From Tagaea sp. (GTDB lineage: Bacteria > Pseudomonadota > Alphaproteobacteria > CACIAM-22H2), in assembly GCA_023653245.1 (NCBI GenBank), contig JAMNXK010000141.1, forward strand, positions 1 to 6,108: a stretch of DNA of 6,108 nt, written 5' to 3'. Of the stretch, positions 1-5,949 are shown one piece after another. The position numbers and the translations under genes are program-made. Within the stretch, counting starts at the first letter, position 1; every line of letters starts with the position of its first letter. Under the pieces are notes generated by a model, which saw only the letters and a list, made by a program, of their open reading frames with translations, was not told the DNA's origin and ran no database searches.

Positions 1-387
1 GATTCGCTCGACGCCGCCGCGCGGCCCGAATTCGCCGCCGAGACGGCCCAATGCGATGTGGTCGGTGTCGGCTGCGCGTTCCGCTATCGCACGATCGGGT
101 CGGACATGTCCGGCTGGGACCGGCGCGACGATGACCGCGAATTGGACGCGATCGAACCGCAAGCCTATCGCCAAGTGATCCGCCGCCAATATCTGGAGAC
201 CGTGCGCGCCCGCACGCCGCTGCTGCACTCGATCTTCGCGGAGACGCCGGCGGGCGTTTACGGCTACACCCGCCTGACTCTGCCGCTATCGGTGCGCACG
301 GCCGAGGTCGGGCGGCTCTGGCTGGTACCCGCCGGCCTCAACCGCTTCGTCGACAGCCTGCGCGAGGCCGCCCGCCTGGCCGCGTGA
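1..387 (+). CDS. PAS-domain protein (PAS_5-like), C-terminal part, 5' end outside window
   Basis: The frame is open from the first base, so the true start lies upstream; 128 residues are visible before the TGA stop. The visible part resembles the core of the short PAS proteins abundant in Rhodospirillales (PAS_5 type). It has a beta strand ending in FRYRTIGSDMSGWDR, the counterpart of the family's 'YRLvGt...GrD.tGr' segment. A helix (AYRQVIRRQYLETVRARTP) follows, then strands with aromatic and hydrophobic residues ending in GRLWLVPAG. Such proteins are usually 150-220 residues and cytoplasmic, and most have no known ligand or output. No kinase, GGDEF or other effector domain follows the PAS core, so it is probably a stand-alone sensor or adaptor. 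A second protein of the same type is encoded at 5204-5815. Family assignment is by eye; function is unknown. Confidence 0.7.
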   Translation, partial: DSLDAAARPEFAAETAQCDVVGVGCAFRYRTIGSDMSGWDRRDDDRELDAIEPQAYRQVIRRQYLETVRARTPLLHSIFAETPAGVYGYTRLTLPLSVRTAEVGRLWLVPAGLNRFVDSLREAARLAA

Positions 388-392
388 TAGAA

Positions 393-421
393 TCGTTCCC
401 ACGTCGCGAGTCGGGGAACGA
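393..421 (+). promoter_or_regulatory. 8-bp inverted repeat overlapping the ribosome-binding region of the next gene
   Basis: TCGTTCCC at 393-400 is the exact reverse complement of GGGAACGA at 414-421, with a 13-base loop. The right arm holds the only purine-rich, Shine-Dalgarno-like stretch (GGGGAACGAG) before the ATG at 425, so the folded RNA would mask it. No T-run follows the right arm, so it does not look like an intrinsic terminator for the upstream PAS gene. It could be an RNA hairpin limiting translation, a protein operator, or chance. Confidence 0.45.
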
Positions 422-424
422 GCC

Positions 425-703
425 ATGAGCGGACCCATCTTCAGTCTGAAAATCTCGGCCGACGAGGCCAAGTTGATGATCTATCTGCTGCGCCAGGCGC
501 AGATGAAGGGCGACTCGGCGATCGCCATGGGCATCGCCAAGAAGGATCTGCTGGCCTTGACGATGGACAACTACAAGAGCCTCGCCGACAAGCTCGAAGA
601 GGCGACCATCGGCAAACGCGCGGCCAAACCGCAAACGGTCAAGAAATGGCTGCCCGGCCAGACCGTGCCGGTCAAACGCTACCGGACGAAGAACCCACGC
701 TGA
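425..703 (+). CDS. Small conserved-looking hypothetical protein, basic C-terminus
   Basis: The 92-residue protein is not recognised. The ATG at 425 follows a purine-rich GGGGAACGAG. Codons are strongly GC-ending (many ctg, gcc, aag, atc) like neighbouring genes, which supports real coding. The first half is probably alpha-helical with many hydrophobic and methionine residues (residues 12-56, including AKLMIYLLRQAQMKG and a LLALTMDNY segment). The last 30 residues are rich in Lys and Arg (GKRAAKPQTVKKWLPG, then VKRYRTKNPR), which could bind nucleic acid or acidic membrane. There is no signal peptide or membrane segment. It lies 37 bases behind the PAS-protein gene on the same strand and may be cotranscribed with it. 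Its last 32 bases overlap, tail to tail, the end of the minus-strand glycosyltransferase gene. Confidence 0.7.
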   Translation: MSGPIFSLKISADEAKLMIYLLRQAQMKGDSAIAMGIAKKDLLALTMDNYKSLADKLEEATIGKRAAKPQTVKKWLPGQTVPVKRYRTKNPR

Positions 704-2531
704 CGCCGTCGCGCATGGCGGCGAAAGCCGCTTCGAGCGCGCGCGCGAGCCCCACGCCTTCGCACAATTCGGACGCGGCCATGCGCGGGCGCAAGCTTGC
801 GCGAAGCGTGGCGAGCGCGCCGGGATCGGCGACCGCGGCGACCGCGCGCGCGACATACGCATCGACCTCGCCGGCGCACCAATCGTCCATCCCCAAAGCG
901 CCCAACAGGCAATCGCCGTAGCGGCCCAGCGGCGGCCGCGCGCGCAGCGATACGACCGGCACGCCCATCCACAGCGCTTCGAAACTCGTGACGCCGCCAT
1001 TGTGCGGGAAAGGGTCGAGCGCCACGTCGATCGCGCCATAGGCCGCCCAGGTGGCCGGCTGCGGCGCCGTGTAGACCAGATCCAAGCGCTCGCGCGCGAT
1101 GCCGTGTTTGTCGAAACGCGCCTCCATCCGGCCGCGCACCAGCGCGTCGACGAAAGGCAATGCGTTCAGCATCAGGCGCGAGCCCGGCACGTTCGCAAGG
1201 ATCCGCGCCCAGGCCGCGACCACGCCGTCGTTGATCCGCACCAGCCGCGAGAAACTGCCGAACGTCGCATGGCCTTTCGCGCGCAGCGGCAAAGGCGCCA
1301 CGTCGGGCATGTCCACGGGAGCGGCGAACGCGAAGGGCGCGCGCGGCAAGCGCCAGACGCGCTCGACGCACGCGGCCTCGGTCCCCGGCGGCGCCATGCG
1401 CGCATCGCCCAAATACCAATCCATGGCCGGCACGCCGGTCGTGCCGCCATAGCCGAGCCAGGTCGCTTGCACGGGCGCCAAACGCTTGGCGAAGGCCTTC
1501 AGCCGTCCGCCCGCGGTGTGGCCGGCGAGATCGACCGCGACGTCGATCCCGTCCGCGCGGGCTTGCGCCACCAGCCCGTCGTCGTCCGACGCCGCCAGGT
1601 CGCGCCACGTCTCGGCCAAGCCGCGCAATTCGCCGGTGATCTCGTCGGGCGTTTGCGTCAGCGAATAGGCGTGGATCTCGACCTTCGCGCGGTCATGCGC
1701 GGCCAGGACCGGGCCGATGAAATTCCGCAACGAATGCCGGCGGAAATCGGGGGAGACATAGGCGATCTTCAAGCGCCGCCCGACCAAAGCGGGGGCGGCG
1801 AGCGGCATCTCGCGCGGGCAGAAGCGCAGCGCCCACTCGGCGTAAAGCGTCTTGAGCGCGCTCGCATCGAGCGCCGGATCGTAATTCGCGGCGAACAGAT
1901 CGTCGGTCCAGGCGGATTCCAGCGCCGGCGCGTCCCGCTTGACGCGCGCGAGTTCGGCCCGCGCCTCGCCCACGCGCCCCATCTGGATCATCACCGAGGC
2001 GAGCCAGAGCCGCGCTTCGGGCCCTTCCGCGGGGTCGTCGAGGGCGGCGCGCGCGAAGCGCTCGGCCTCGGCCGCCCGCCCGAAGGCGAGCGCGCAGACC
2101 GCGCGACGGCGCAAGATCGCGGGCGTGGCCGGGGCGCGAGCGAGGCCTTCGTCGGCCTCGGCGAAACGTTGCTGACGGATCAGCAGATCGGCCCAGCGCG
2201 CGCGTAGGCCCACGTCGCGCGGATCGATCTCCGCCGCTTGGCCGAACGCGGCGATCGCGGCTTCGCCGTCGCCGGCCAGTGCGGCCGCCTCGCCCTCGAC
2301 CAGCTTGCCGAAGGCGCTGGGCGCGGTTTCCGCCGCGATCGCGGCGCGCGCGGCGGCGAGCGCTTCGTGCGCGAACCCGGCCATCGCCAGAAAGCGCGAG
2401 CAGAACTGCAAGGTCGGCGCGTCCTTGGCCGAAGCGGCCAGCGCGCGCGCGCGGGCGAGCGCTTCGCTCCCCCGTCCCGACGCCGCGAGACCGACGATCT
2501 CCGAGGCTTCGCGCCCGGACTCGCCGCTCAC
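672..2531 (-). CDS. TPR-containing GT41 glycosyltransferase, SPINDLY/O-GlcNAc-transferase family
   Basis: The 619-residue soluble enzyme is predicted to move a sugar from a nucleotide sugar to protein Ser/Thr. Family members use UDP-GlcNAc or GDP-fucose; the donor cannot be read here. Residues about 5-240 are Ala-rich helical repeats of TPR type (for example GEAAIAAFGQAAEIDP), expected to bind the acceptor protein. The catalytic part starts near residue 254 with LKIAYVSPDFRRHS. His266 matches the conserved His of human OGT (His498). It continues through VDLAGHTAGGRLKAFAKRLAPVQATWLGYGGTTG (given here in two joined motifs, VDLAGHTAGGR and APVQATWLGY), FGSFSRLVRI, DPFPHNGG (His510) and EALWMGVPVV. 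The usual Lys of the 'NNLAKI' motif is Arg432. The start is the GTG at 2531, chosen because it overlaps the motA stop as GTGA and the TPR-like sequence begins right after it; sequence further upstream in this frame is motA read out of frame. No close ribosome-binding site is seen, which fits translational coupling to motA. Similar enzymes near motility genes glycosylate flagellin, so that role is likely but inferred. Confidence 0.9.
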   Translation of the reverse strand: MSGESGREASEIVGLAASGRGSEALARARALAASAKDAPTLQFCSRFLAMAGFAHEALAAARAAIAAETAPSAFGKLVEGEAAALAGDGEAAIAAFGQAAEIDPRDVGLRARWADLLIRQQRFAEADEGLARAPATPAILRRRAVCALAFGRAAEAERFARAALDDPAEGPEARLWLASVMIQMGRVGEARAELARVKRDAPALESAWTDDLFAANYDPALDASALKTLYAEWALRFCPREMPLAAPALVGRRLKIAYVSPDFRRHSLRNFIGPVLAAHDRAKVEIHAYSLTQTPDEITGELRGLAETWRDLAASDDDGLVAQARADGIDVAVDLAGHTAGGRLKAFAKRLAPVQATWLGYGGTTGVPAMDWYLGDARMAPPGTEAACVERVWRLPRAPFAFAAPVDMPDVAPLPLRAKGHATFGSFSRLVRINDGVVAAWARILANVPGSRLMLNALPFVDALVRGRMEARFDKHGIARERLDLVYTAPQPATWAAYGAIDVALDPFPHNGGVTSFEALWMGVPVVSLRARPPLGRYGDCLLGALGMDDWCAGEVDAYVARAVAAVADPGALATLRASLRPRMAASELCEGVGLARALEAAFAAMRDGVSVGSSSGSV

Positions 2532-3394
2532 GCCGCGGGCTTGGAGGCGATCGCCTCCTCGAGCTCGTAGAAGGTCGGCTGGAGTTCGCTGGGCACGCTC
2601 TTGCGGCCGATCTCGGTCGAGATCTGCGGCGCATTGCCCTGCAGATGCGCGACGAACGTGTCGCGAATGATTTCGTAGTACTTGAATTCGTCCTCGTAGC
2701 ACTGCTTCAGGCGGTTGGCCATCGGTCCCAAGATTCCGTAGGACAGCAACACGCCCAAGAACGTGCCGACCAGCGCCGCGGCGATCAGGCCGCCGAGAAT
2801 GGTCGGCGGCTGGTCCACCGACGACATCGTTTTGATCACGCCCATGACCGCCGCGACGATCCCGAGCGCGGGGCACGCGTCGGCGACGGTCGACAACGCC
2901 GTCGAGCAGCGCAAGGTTTCGTGGTGGTGCTTCTCGAGTTCCTTGTTGAAGATTTCCTCGAGCTGGTGCGCGTCTTCCACGCCCATCGAGAGCATGCGCA
3001 TATGGTCGCAGATCAGCATGATCGCGTATTTGTTCGCCAGCACCTTCGGGTACGCCATGAAGATGTTGGACTCGTCGGGCTTCTCGATATGCGGCTCGAC
3101 CGCCAGCGTGCCCTTCGAACGCGCGAGCTTGAGGATCGTGAAAATCAGACACAGCAGATCGATGAAGTCGTCGCGCTTGTATTTCGGGCCGCCGAAAACC
3201 TTGCCGAAATCCTTGAGCGAGTGGCTGATGATCGTGCCCGAATTGCCGATCAGGAAGGTGCCCGCCGCCGATCCGCCGATGATCATGAACTCGAAAGGCA
3301 ACGCCTTCAAAATCACGCCGATCTTGCCGCCGGCCAGAATGTAGCCGCCGAACACGCACAAAAACACGAAGAGCAGGCCGCCGATCGCGAACAT
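2528..3394 (-). CDS. motA: Flagellar motor stator protein MotA
   Basis: The 288-residue inner-membrane protein, with MotB, forms the proton-driven stator that turns the flagellar rotor. It has four hydrophobic segments, near residues 3-22, 33-50, 170-190 and 198-222, with the large cytoplasmic loop between the second and third. The loop carries ARSKG and AVEPHIEKPDES, where Arg92 and Glu100 correspond to the E. coli charged residues (Arg90, Glu98) that contact FliG. Pro175 (CPALGIVAAVMGV) and Pro224 (LGPMANRLK) match the conserved prolines Pro173 and Pro222 next to the ion path. Length is normal for the family. The ATG at 3394 was chosen over upstream in-frame codons because it gives the usual start before the FGGYILAGGK segment and has GGAG 7 bases upstream. 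No motB follows; a GT41 glycosyltransferase gene overlaps its stop by four bases. motB must be elsewhere, as in several alphaproteobacteria. Confidence 0.97.
   Translation of the reverse strand: MFAIGGLLFVFLCVFGGYILAGGKIGVILKALPFEFMIIGGSAAGTFLIGNSGTIISHSLKDFGKVFGGPKYKRDDFIDLLCLIFTILKLARSKGTLAVEPHIEKPDESNIFMAYPKVLANKYAIMLICDHMRMLSMGVEDAHQLEEIFNKELEKHHHETLRCSTALSTVADACPALGIVAAVMGVIKTMSSVDQPPTILGGLIAAALVGTFLGVLLSYGILGPMANRLKQCYEDEFKYYEIIRDTFVAHLQGNAPQISTEIGRKSVPSELQPTFYELEEAIASKPAA
2543..2558. repeat. Perfect 16-bp palindrome inside the 3' end of motA
   Basis: GGAGGCGATCGCCTCC equals its own reverse complement. On the minus-strand mRNA it lies in the motA codons for EEAIASK, 12 bases ahead of the glycosyltransferase GTG start. 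It contains the only strong GGAGG near that start, although the spacing (22 bases) is too long for normal use. It could fold as a 6-bp stem with a 4-base loop. Confidence 0.6.
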
Positions 3395-3548
3395 CACATA
3401 TCTCCAACGGGCGCACACGTCATGGCCGCCCGAATCGCCGCTTGGCAAAAGCTTAGGCGCGGATGGTTAACGATCTCCAAATTCGCCCGAAACGCGCGAC
3501 GTTTCAAGCCTCTGCACCGCGCTTAGCATGGCCCTTTTCGGCCGCGCG
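3395..3548 (-). promoter_or_regulatory. Gap between pssA and motA: motA ribosome-binding site and possible promoter
   Basis: This 154-base non-coding gap separates the pssA stop from the motA start. On the minus strand the motA Shine-Dalgarno is TTGGAG at 3402-3407. The same octamer, TTGGAGAT, occurs again at 3473-3480. Next to the second copy is GTTAACCAT at 3463-3471, about 70 bases before the motA ATG. This resembles a half-site for the cell-cycle and motility regulator CtrA of alphaproteobacteria. A full TTAA-N7-TTAA site is not present. A TTGAAA element lies upstream near 3512-3517, but no good -10 box sits at the right spacing. No convincing terminator follows pssA: only a 4-bp GGCC stem without a T-run. 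motA may therefore have its own promoter while still receiving read-through from psd-pssA. Confidence 0.35.
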
Positions 3549-4400
3549 TCAAGTGGGGTCGGCGGATTTGGCCGACGGCACGGGGGCTTCGAGCGAAACC
3601 GAGACCAGCCCGGCCGGCGCCGGCGCGGGCTCGGCCGCCTTCATGCGCCGCTGCGCCACCACCGCCACGGGGATCGCCGCGAGATAGACGATCCCGAGCA
3701 GCACCAGCGTCGCCCATGGCGCGTTGATCAACCCGGCGAACACCAAACCGACGGCGACGAGCGCCGGCACCATCCAGCGGCGCGGCACGTGGATCTTCTT
3801 GGCCGAGAAGGTCGGAATGCGGCTGACCATCAGGAACGCGACCGTGCCCATGGTCAGCGCGCCGACGAGCGGAAAATCGAACCAGCCGTCGCCCGCCTGG
3901 AAATGCATCATCAACGGCAACAACGCCAGCGCGGCACCCGCCGGGGCCGGCACGCCGACGAAGAAATGCCCTTGCCACTTGGGGGGATTGGGATCGGAGA
4001 GCATGGTGTTGAAGCGCGCCAGGCGCAGCGCCATGCATACCGCGAAGGCCAAGCAGATCGTCCAGCCGAACGTGCCCCAGGCGTCGAGCACCCACAGATA
4101 GACGATGATCGCCGGCGCCACGCCGAACGACACGAAGTCCGACAGCGAGTCCAGTTCGGCGCCGAATTTCGAGGTGCCGTTGAGCAGCCTTGCCATGCGC
4201 CCGTCGAGCCCGTCGAGAATCGCCGCGACCACGATCGCGGTCACCGCCCATTCCCACCGTTCGTCCATCGCGAAACGGATGCCCGAAAGCCCCGCGCACA
4301 ACGCGCCCACGGTGATCGCGTTGGGGATCAGGCGATTCATGGTGCCGCCCGCTCCGCCTTCGCCGCGGGCCCGGTTGCGCCGGCGTGGACGGCCGAACAT
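3549..4400 (-). CDS. pssA: CDP-diacylglycerol--serine O-phosphatidyltransferase, class II (phosphatidylserine synthase)
   Basis: The 283-residue inner-membrane enzyme joins CDP-diacylglycerol and L-serine to give phosphatidylserine and CMP, the first dedicated step to phosphatidylethanolamine. The full CDP-alcohol phosphatidyltransferase signature is present: D63-x2-D66-G67-x2-A70-R71-x8-G80-x3-D84-x3-D88, whose aspartates bind the metal ion and drive catalysis. Hydrophobic segments occur around residues 27-43, 52-65, 92-105, 112-126, 152-165, 178-194 and 210-248. The ATG at 4400 overlaps the psd stop (TGATG) and has AAGGGGAG 8 bases upstream. It gives an Arg-rich N-terminal tail before LIPNAITV, as is common in alphaproteobacterial homologues. 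An internal ATG at 4340 (263 residues) is a weaker choice. The last 30 residues are Ala/Pro-rich and probably disordered. It is translationally coupled to psd. Confidence 0.95.
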   Translation of the reverse strand: MFGRPRRRNRARGEGGAGGTMNRLIPNAITVGALCAGLSGIRFAMDERWEWAVTAIVVAAILDGLDGRMARLLNGTSKFGAELDSLSDFVSFGVAPAIIVYLWVLDAWGTFGWTICLAFAVCMALRLARFNTMLSDPNPPKWQGHFFVGVPAPAGAALALLPLMMHFQAGDGWFDFPLVGALTMGTVAFLMVSRIPTFSAKKIHVPRRWMVPALVAVGLVFAGLINAPWATLVLLGIVYLAAIPVAVVAQRRMKAAEPAPAPAGLVSVSLEAPVPSAKSADPT

Positions 4401-5095
4401 CAGCGGATCTCCCCTTGGCGCGGCGCTTCGGCGGATTGCAGATCGGCGAGCACCGTCTCCCCGCCGATCGCGCGCTGGCCCACGCACACCAAGGGCGACA
4501 CGCCCTCGGGCAAATACACGTCGCAGCGGCTGCCGAAGCGGATCAGGCCGTAGCGCTCGCCCGTGCGCACGTTTTGGCCTTCGCGCAGATCGCACAAGAT
4601 GCGCCGCGCGACCAGCCCCGCGATCTGCACGAAACCGACGTCGCGCCCGTCGGGAATGGTCACGCGGATCGACATGCGCTCGTTCTCGTCCGACGCCTTG
4701 TCGAGGGCGGCGTTGTGGAAGCGCCCGGCCCGATAGCGCGCGCGCGCCACCACGCCGCCCATCGGCACGCGGTTCACATGCACGTCGAAGACGTTGAGGA
4801 AAATCGAGATACGCGGGCGCGGGCGGTCGCCCATGTCGAGTTCCGGCGGCGGCACGGCATCGACGATCAGCTGCACCATGCCGTCGCCTGGCGACACCAC
4901 CAGTCCCTCGCGCGTCGGGATCGTGCGGTCGGGATCGCGGAAGAAATAGACGATCCACAACGTGACGATCGCCCCCACGGCCGCCAGCGGGCCCCAGACC
5001 CAGCCGAGCAGAAACGTCGCGACCAAGCCGGCCGCGACGAACGGCACACCCGCCTTGTGAACGGGGGCCGCGACGGATTTCCACATATCGCTCAT
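4400..5095 (-). CDS. psd: Phosphatidylserine decarboxylase proenzyme, short type
   Basis: The 231-residue proenzyme cleaves itself and converts phosphatidylserine to phosphatidylethanolamine plus CO2 at the inner membrane. Self-cleavage is expected between Gly188 and Ser189 in the RFGSRCDVYLP motif, turning Ser189 into the pyruvoyl cofactor and separating a large beta chain from a small alpha chain of about 43 residues. Other conserved parts are FFRDPDR (51-57), SPGDG with Asp71, and FLNVFDVHVNRVP with His106, the expected helpers in self-cleavage and decarboxylation. A hydrophobic stretch at residues 15-51 anchors it to the membrane. Length and the HVNR motif fit the short decarboxylase class usual in alphaproteobacteria, not the longer E. 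coli type. The ATG at 5095 has only a weak purine-rich upstream stretch; Met4 is an alternative start. It is the first gene of the minus-strand run. Confidence 0.95.
   Translation of the reverse strand: MSDMWKSVAAPVHKAGVPFVAAGLVATFLLGWVWGPLAAVGAIVTLWIVYFFRDPDRTIPTREGLVVSPGDGMVQLIVDAVPPPELDMGDRPRPRISIFLNVFDVHVNRVPMGGVVARARYRAGRFHNAALDKASDENERMSIRVTIPDGRDVGFVQIAGLVARRILCDLREGQNVRTGERYGLIRFGSRCDVYLPEGVSPLVCVGQRAIGGETVLADLQSAEAPRQGEIR
4409..4416 (-). promoter_or_regulatory. Shine-Dalgarno site of pssA inside the psd 3' end
   Basis: On the minus strand AAGGGGAG lies in the last codons of psd, with 8 bases between GGAG and the pssA ATG at 4400. This strong site decides the longer pssA start and shows that pssA can recruit ribosomes as well as be coupled through the TGATG junction. 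Confidence 0.75.
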
Positions 5096-5203
5096 GCTAT
5101 TACACGCCGATCTTAACGTTTTGTTCGAGACTTCCGCGCAATCTTACCCCAAGCTCGCGTTCAAACGCCACAGCACGGACTGGTACCGGACTCGCTCGAC
5201 CCC
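5096..5203. promoter_or_regulatory. Divergent intergenic region between psd and the PAS-protein gene
   Basis: These 108 bases separate two divergent starts, so promoters for both directions are expected here. The segment is locally AT-richer (around 5110-5125, cttaacgttttgttc) than its surroundings. I see no sigma-70-like pair with good spacing in either direction. Weak candidates are TTGAAC on the minus strand near 5159-5164 and TAAGAT-like hexamers near 5112 and 5144. The call rests on gene orientation more than on motifs. Confidence 0.4.
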
Positions 5204-5815
5204 ATGGAATGGCGCGAACAGAAACCCGCGAGCGTCGGTCCGCTTGACGCGATCCTGCCGAGGCTGCGCACGCCGGCGACACGCGCTTATGCCCAAGGCT
5301 ATCTGGCATTGCGGGCCAAAGCGGGCGGCGCGCTGCCGTCGCGGTCGGGTTTCGATTTGGCGCCGTTCGTTCCGGCCGTACCGCATTTCGCTTTGCTCGC
5401 GGTGACGCTCGCGGGCGGCTGCGTCTATCGTCTGGCGGGCGACACGCTGCAGCAGCGCCTCGGCTTCGATCCCAAGGGCCGCGACTACTACGATTTCGTG
5501 CCCGCAGCCCGGCTCAGCCATGCGCGGCGCGCGATGGAGATGATGGTCCGCCGCCCGTGCGGATTTCTGGCGTTGGTCGAGCAGACCTACGAAGACGGCG
5601 CGACCTGCACGATCGAAACCCTTGGGCTGCCTTTGGCGGACAAAGAGCCGGACGTCGATGGGTTCATTCTGTTCGCCGATTGCGCCCTACCCGAGCCCCC
5701 GACCTATCACGCGCCGGGCAAACGCTGGCTCGGCGCCAACATCGTGCGCCGCGATCTGATCGATCTGGGATTCGGCATCGATGCGGACTTCGTCGATCTC
5801 GTCAGGGCGGGGTGA
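5204..5815 (+). CDS. PAS-domain protein (PAS_5-like), full length
   Basis: The 203-residue cytoplasmic protein matches the short PAS proteins common in Rhodospirillales. A helix with AYAQGYLALRAKAGGALPSRSGFD (about residues 28-51, whose core is GGALPSRSGFD) corresponds to the family's N-terminal 'W...r.g..lPsR.dfdp' block. CVYRLAGDTLQQRLGFDP and GRDYYDFVP (residues 73-100) form the PAS core, followed by a helix, SHARRAMEMMVRRPCG, and strands ending in GFILFADC at 153-160. There is no catalytic or DNA-binding domain. Family members are thought to sense small ligands or act as partners, but the ligand and output are unknown. Cys73, Cys120, Cys135 and Cys160 are scattered and do not form an obvious metal site. 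The ATG at 5204 has a poor Shine-Dalgarno, but no ATG, GTG or TTG upstream in this frame is better. It diverges from psd and converges on the LysM gene. It is a distant relative of the protein ending at 387. Confidence 0.8.
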   Translation: MEWREQKPASVGPLDAILPRLRTPATRAYAQGYLALRAKAGGALPSRSGFDLAPFVPAVPHFALLAVTLAGGCVYRLAGDTLQQRLGFDPKGRDYYDFVPAARLSHARRAMEMMVRRPCGFLALVEQTYEDGATCTIETLGLPLADKEPDVDGFILFADCALPEPPTYHAPGKRWLGANIVRRDLIDLGFGIDADFVDLVRAG

Positions 5816-5834
5816 GCGCGACTTTCCGTCGTCC

Positions 5835-5949
5835 CGTCACCCCGGGCGAGCGAAGCGAGACCCGGGGTCTTTGGCCGCGTCGAGCGCCTCTTCTTGCCTG
5901 AGACCCCGGATCGGCGCGCCGACTACGTCGACGCTTGTCAGGGGTGACG
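5835..5949. repeat. Nested inverted-repeat element between convergent genes (REP/MITE-like)
   Basis: The outer arms CGTCACCCC (5835-5843) and GGGGTGACG (5941-5949) are perfect 9-base inverted repeats. Inside, ACCCCGGG (5839-5846) pairs with CCCGGGGT (5861-5868), and CCGGGGTCT (5862-5870) can instead pair with AGACCCCGG (5901-5909), so two exclusive folds exist. The phrase CACCCCGGGCGAGCGAAG with the following GCGAGACCCGGGG resembles the dispersed 'gtcat/cacccgggcgaagcgaagacccggg' intergenic repeats seen in many alphaproteobacterial genomes. Copy number cannot be judged from one window. No transposase is encoded. Confidence 0.65.
5839..5870 (+). terminator. Possible terminator of the PAS-protein gene
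   Basis: A GC-rich 8-bp stem (ACCCCGGG/CCCGGGGT, 14-base loop 5847-5860) begins 24 bases after the stop at 5815 and is followed by CTTTGG. The T-run is short, so intrinsic termination would be weak. It is part of the larger inverted-repeat element. Confidence 0.35.

Noticed and set aside
1002..2207. A long plus-strand open frame (401 residues) opposite the glycosyltransferase gene; similarly 2279-3526.
   Set aside because: Both are Arg/Ala/His-rich products of GC-rich antisense reading with no recognisable motif, opposite well-supported genes.
2528..2531. motB expected after motA.
   Set aside because: The downstream protein has no N-terminal membrane segment with the channel Asp and no OmpA-like domain; it is clearly a GT41 enzyme.
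2532..3416. The glycosyltransferase frame stays open upstream of 2531, giving a possible 914-residue protein.
   Set aside because: The extra sequence is the motA gene read out of frame. It is rich in Arg/Gly/His without any TPR pattern, while the other frame gives a textbook MotA with its own ribosome-binding site.
3395..3548. A sigma-54 or sigma-28 flagellar promoter before motA.
   Set aside because: No GG-N10-GC element with the usual TGGCAC/TTGC context and no CTAAAG/GCCGATAA pair was found at workable spacing on the minus strand.
3549..5084. A 511-residue minus-strand open frame that could be a fusion ending in PssA.
   Set aside because: Its first part is psd read out of frame. psd in its proper frame has all its motifs, and pssA has its own start and Shine-Dalgarno at 4400.
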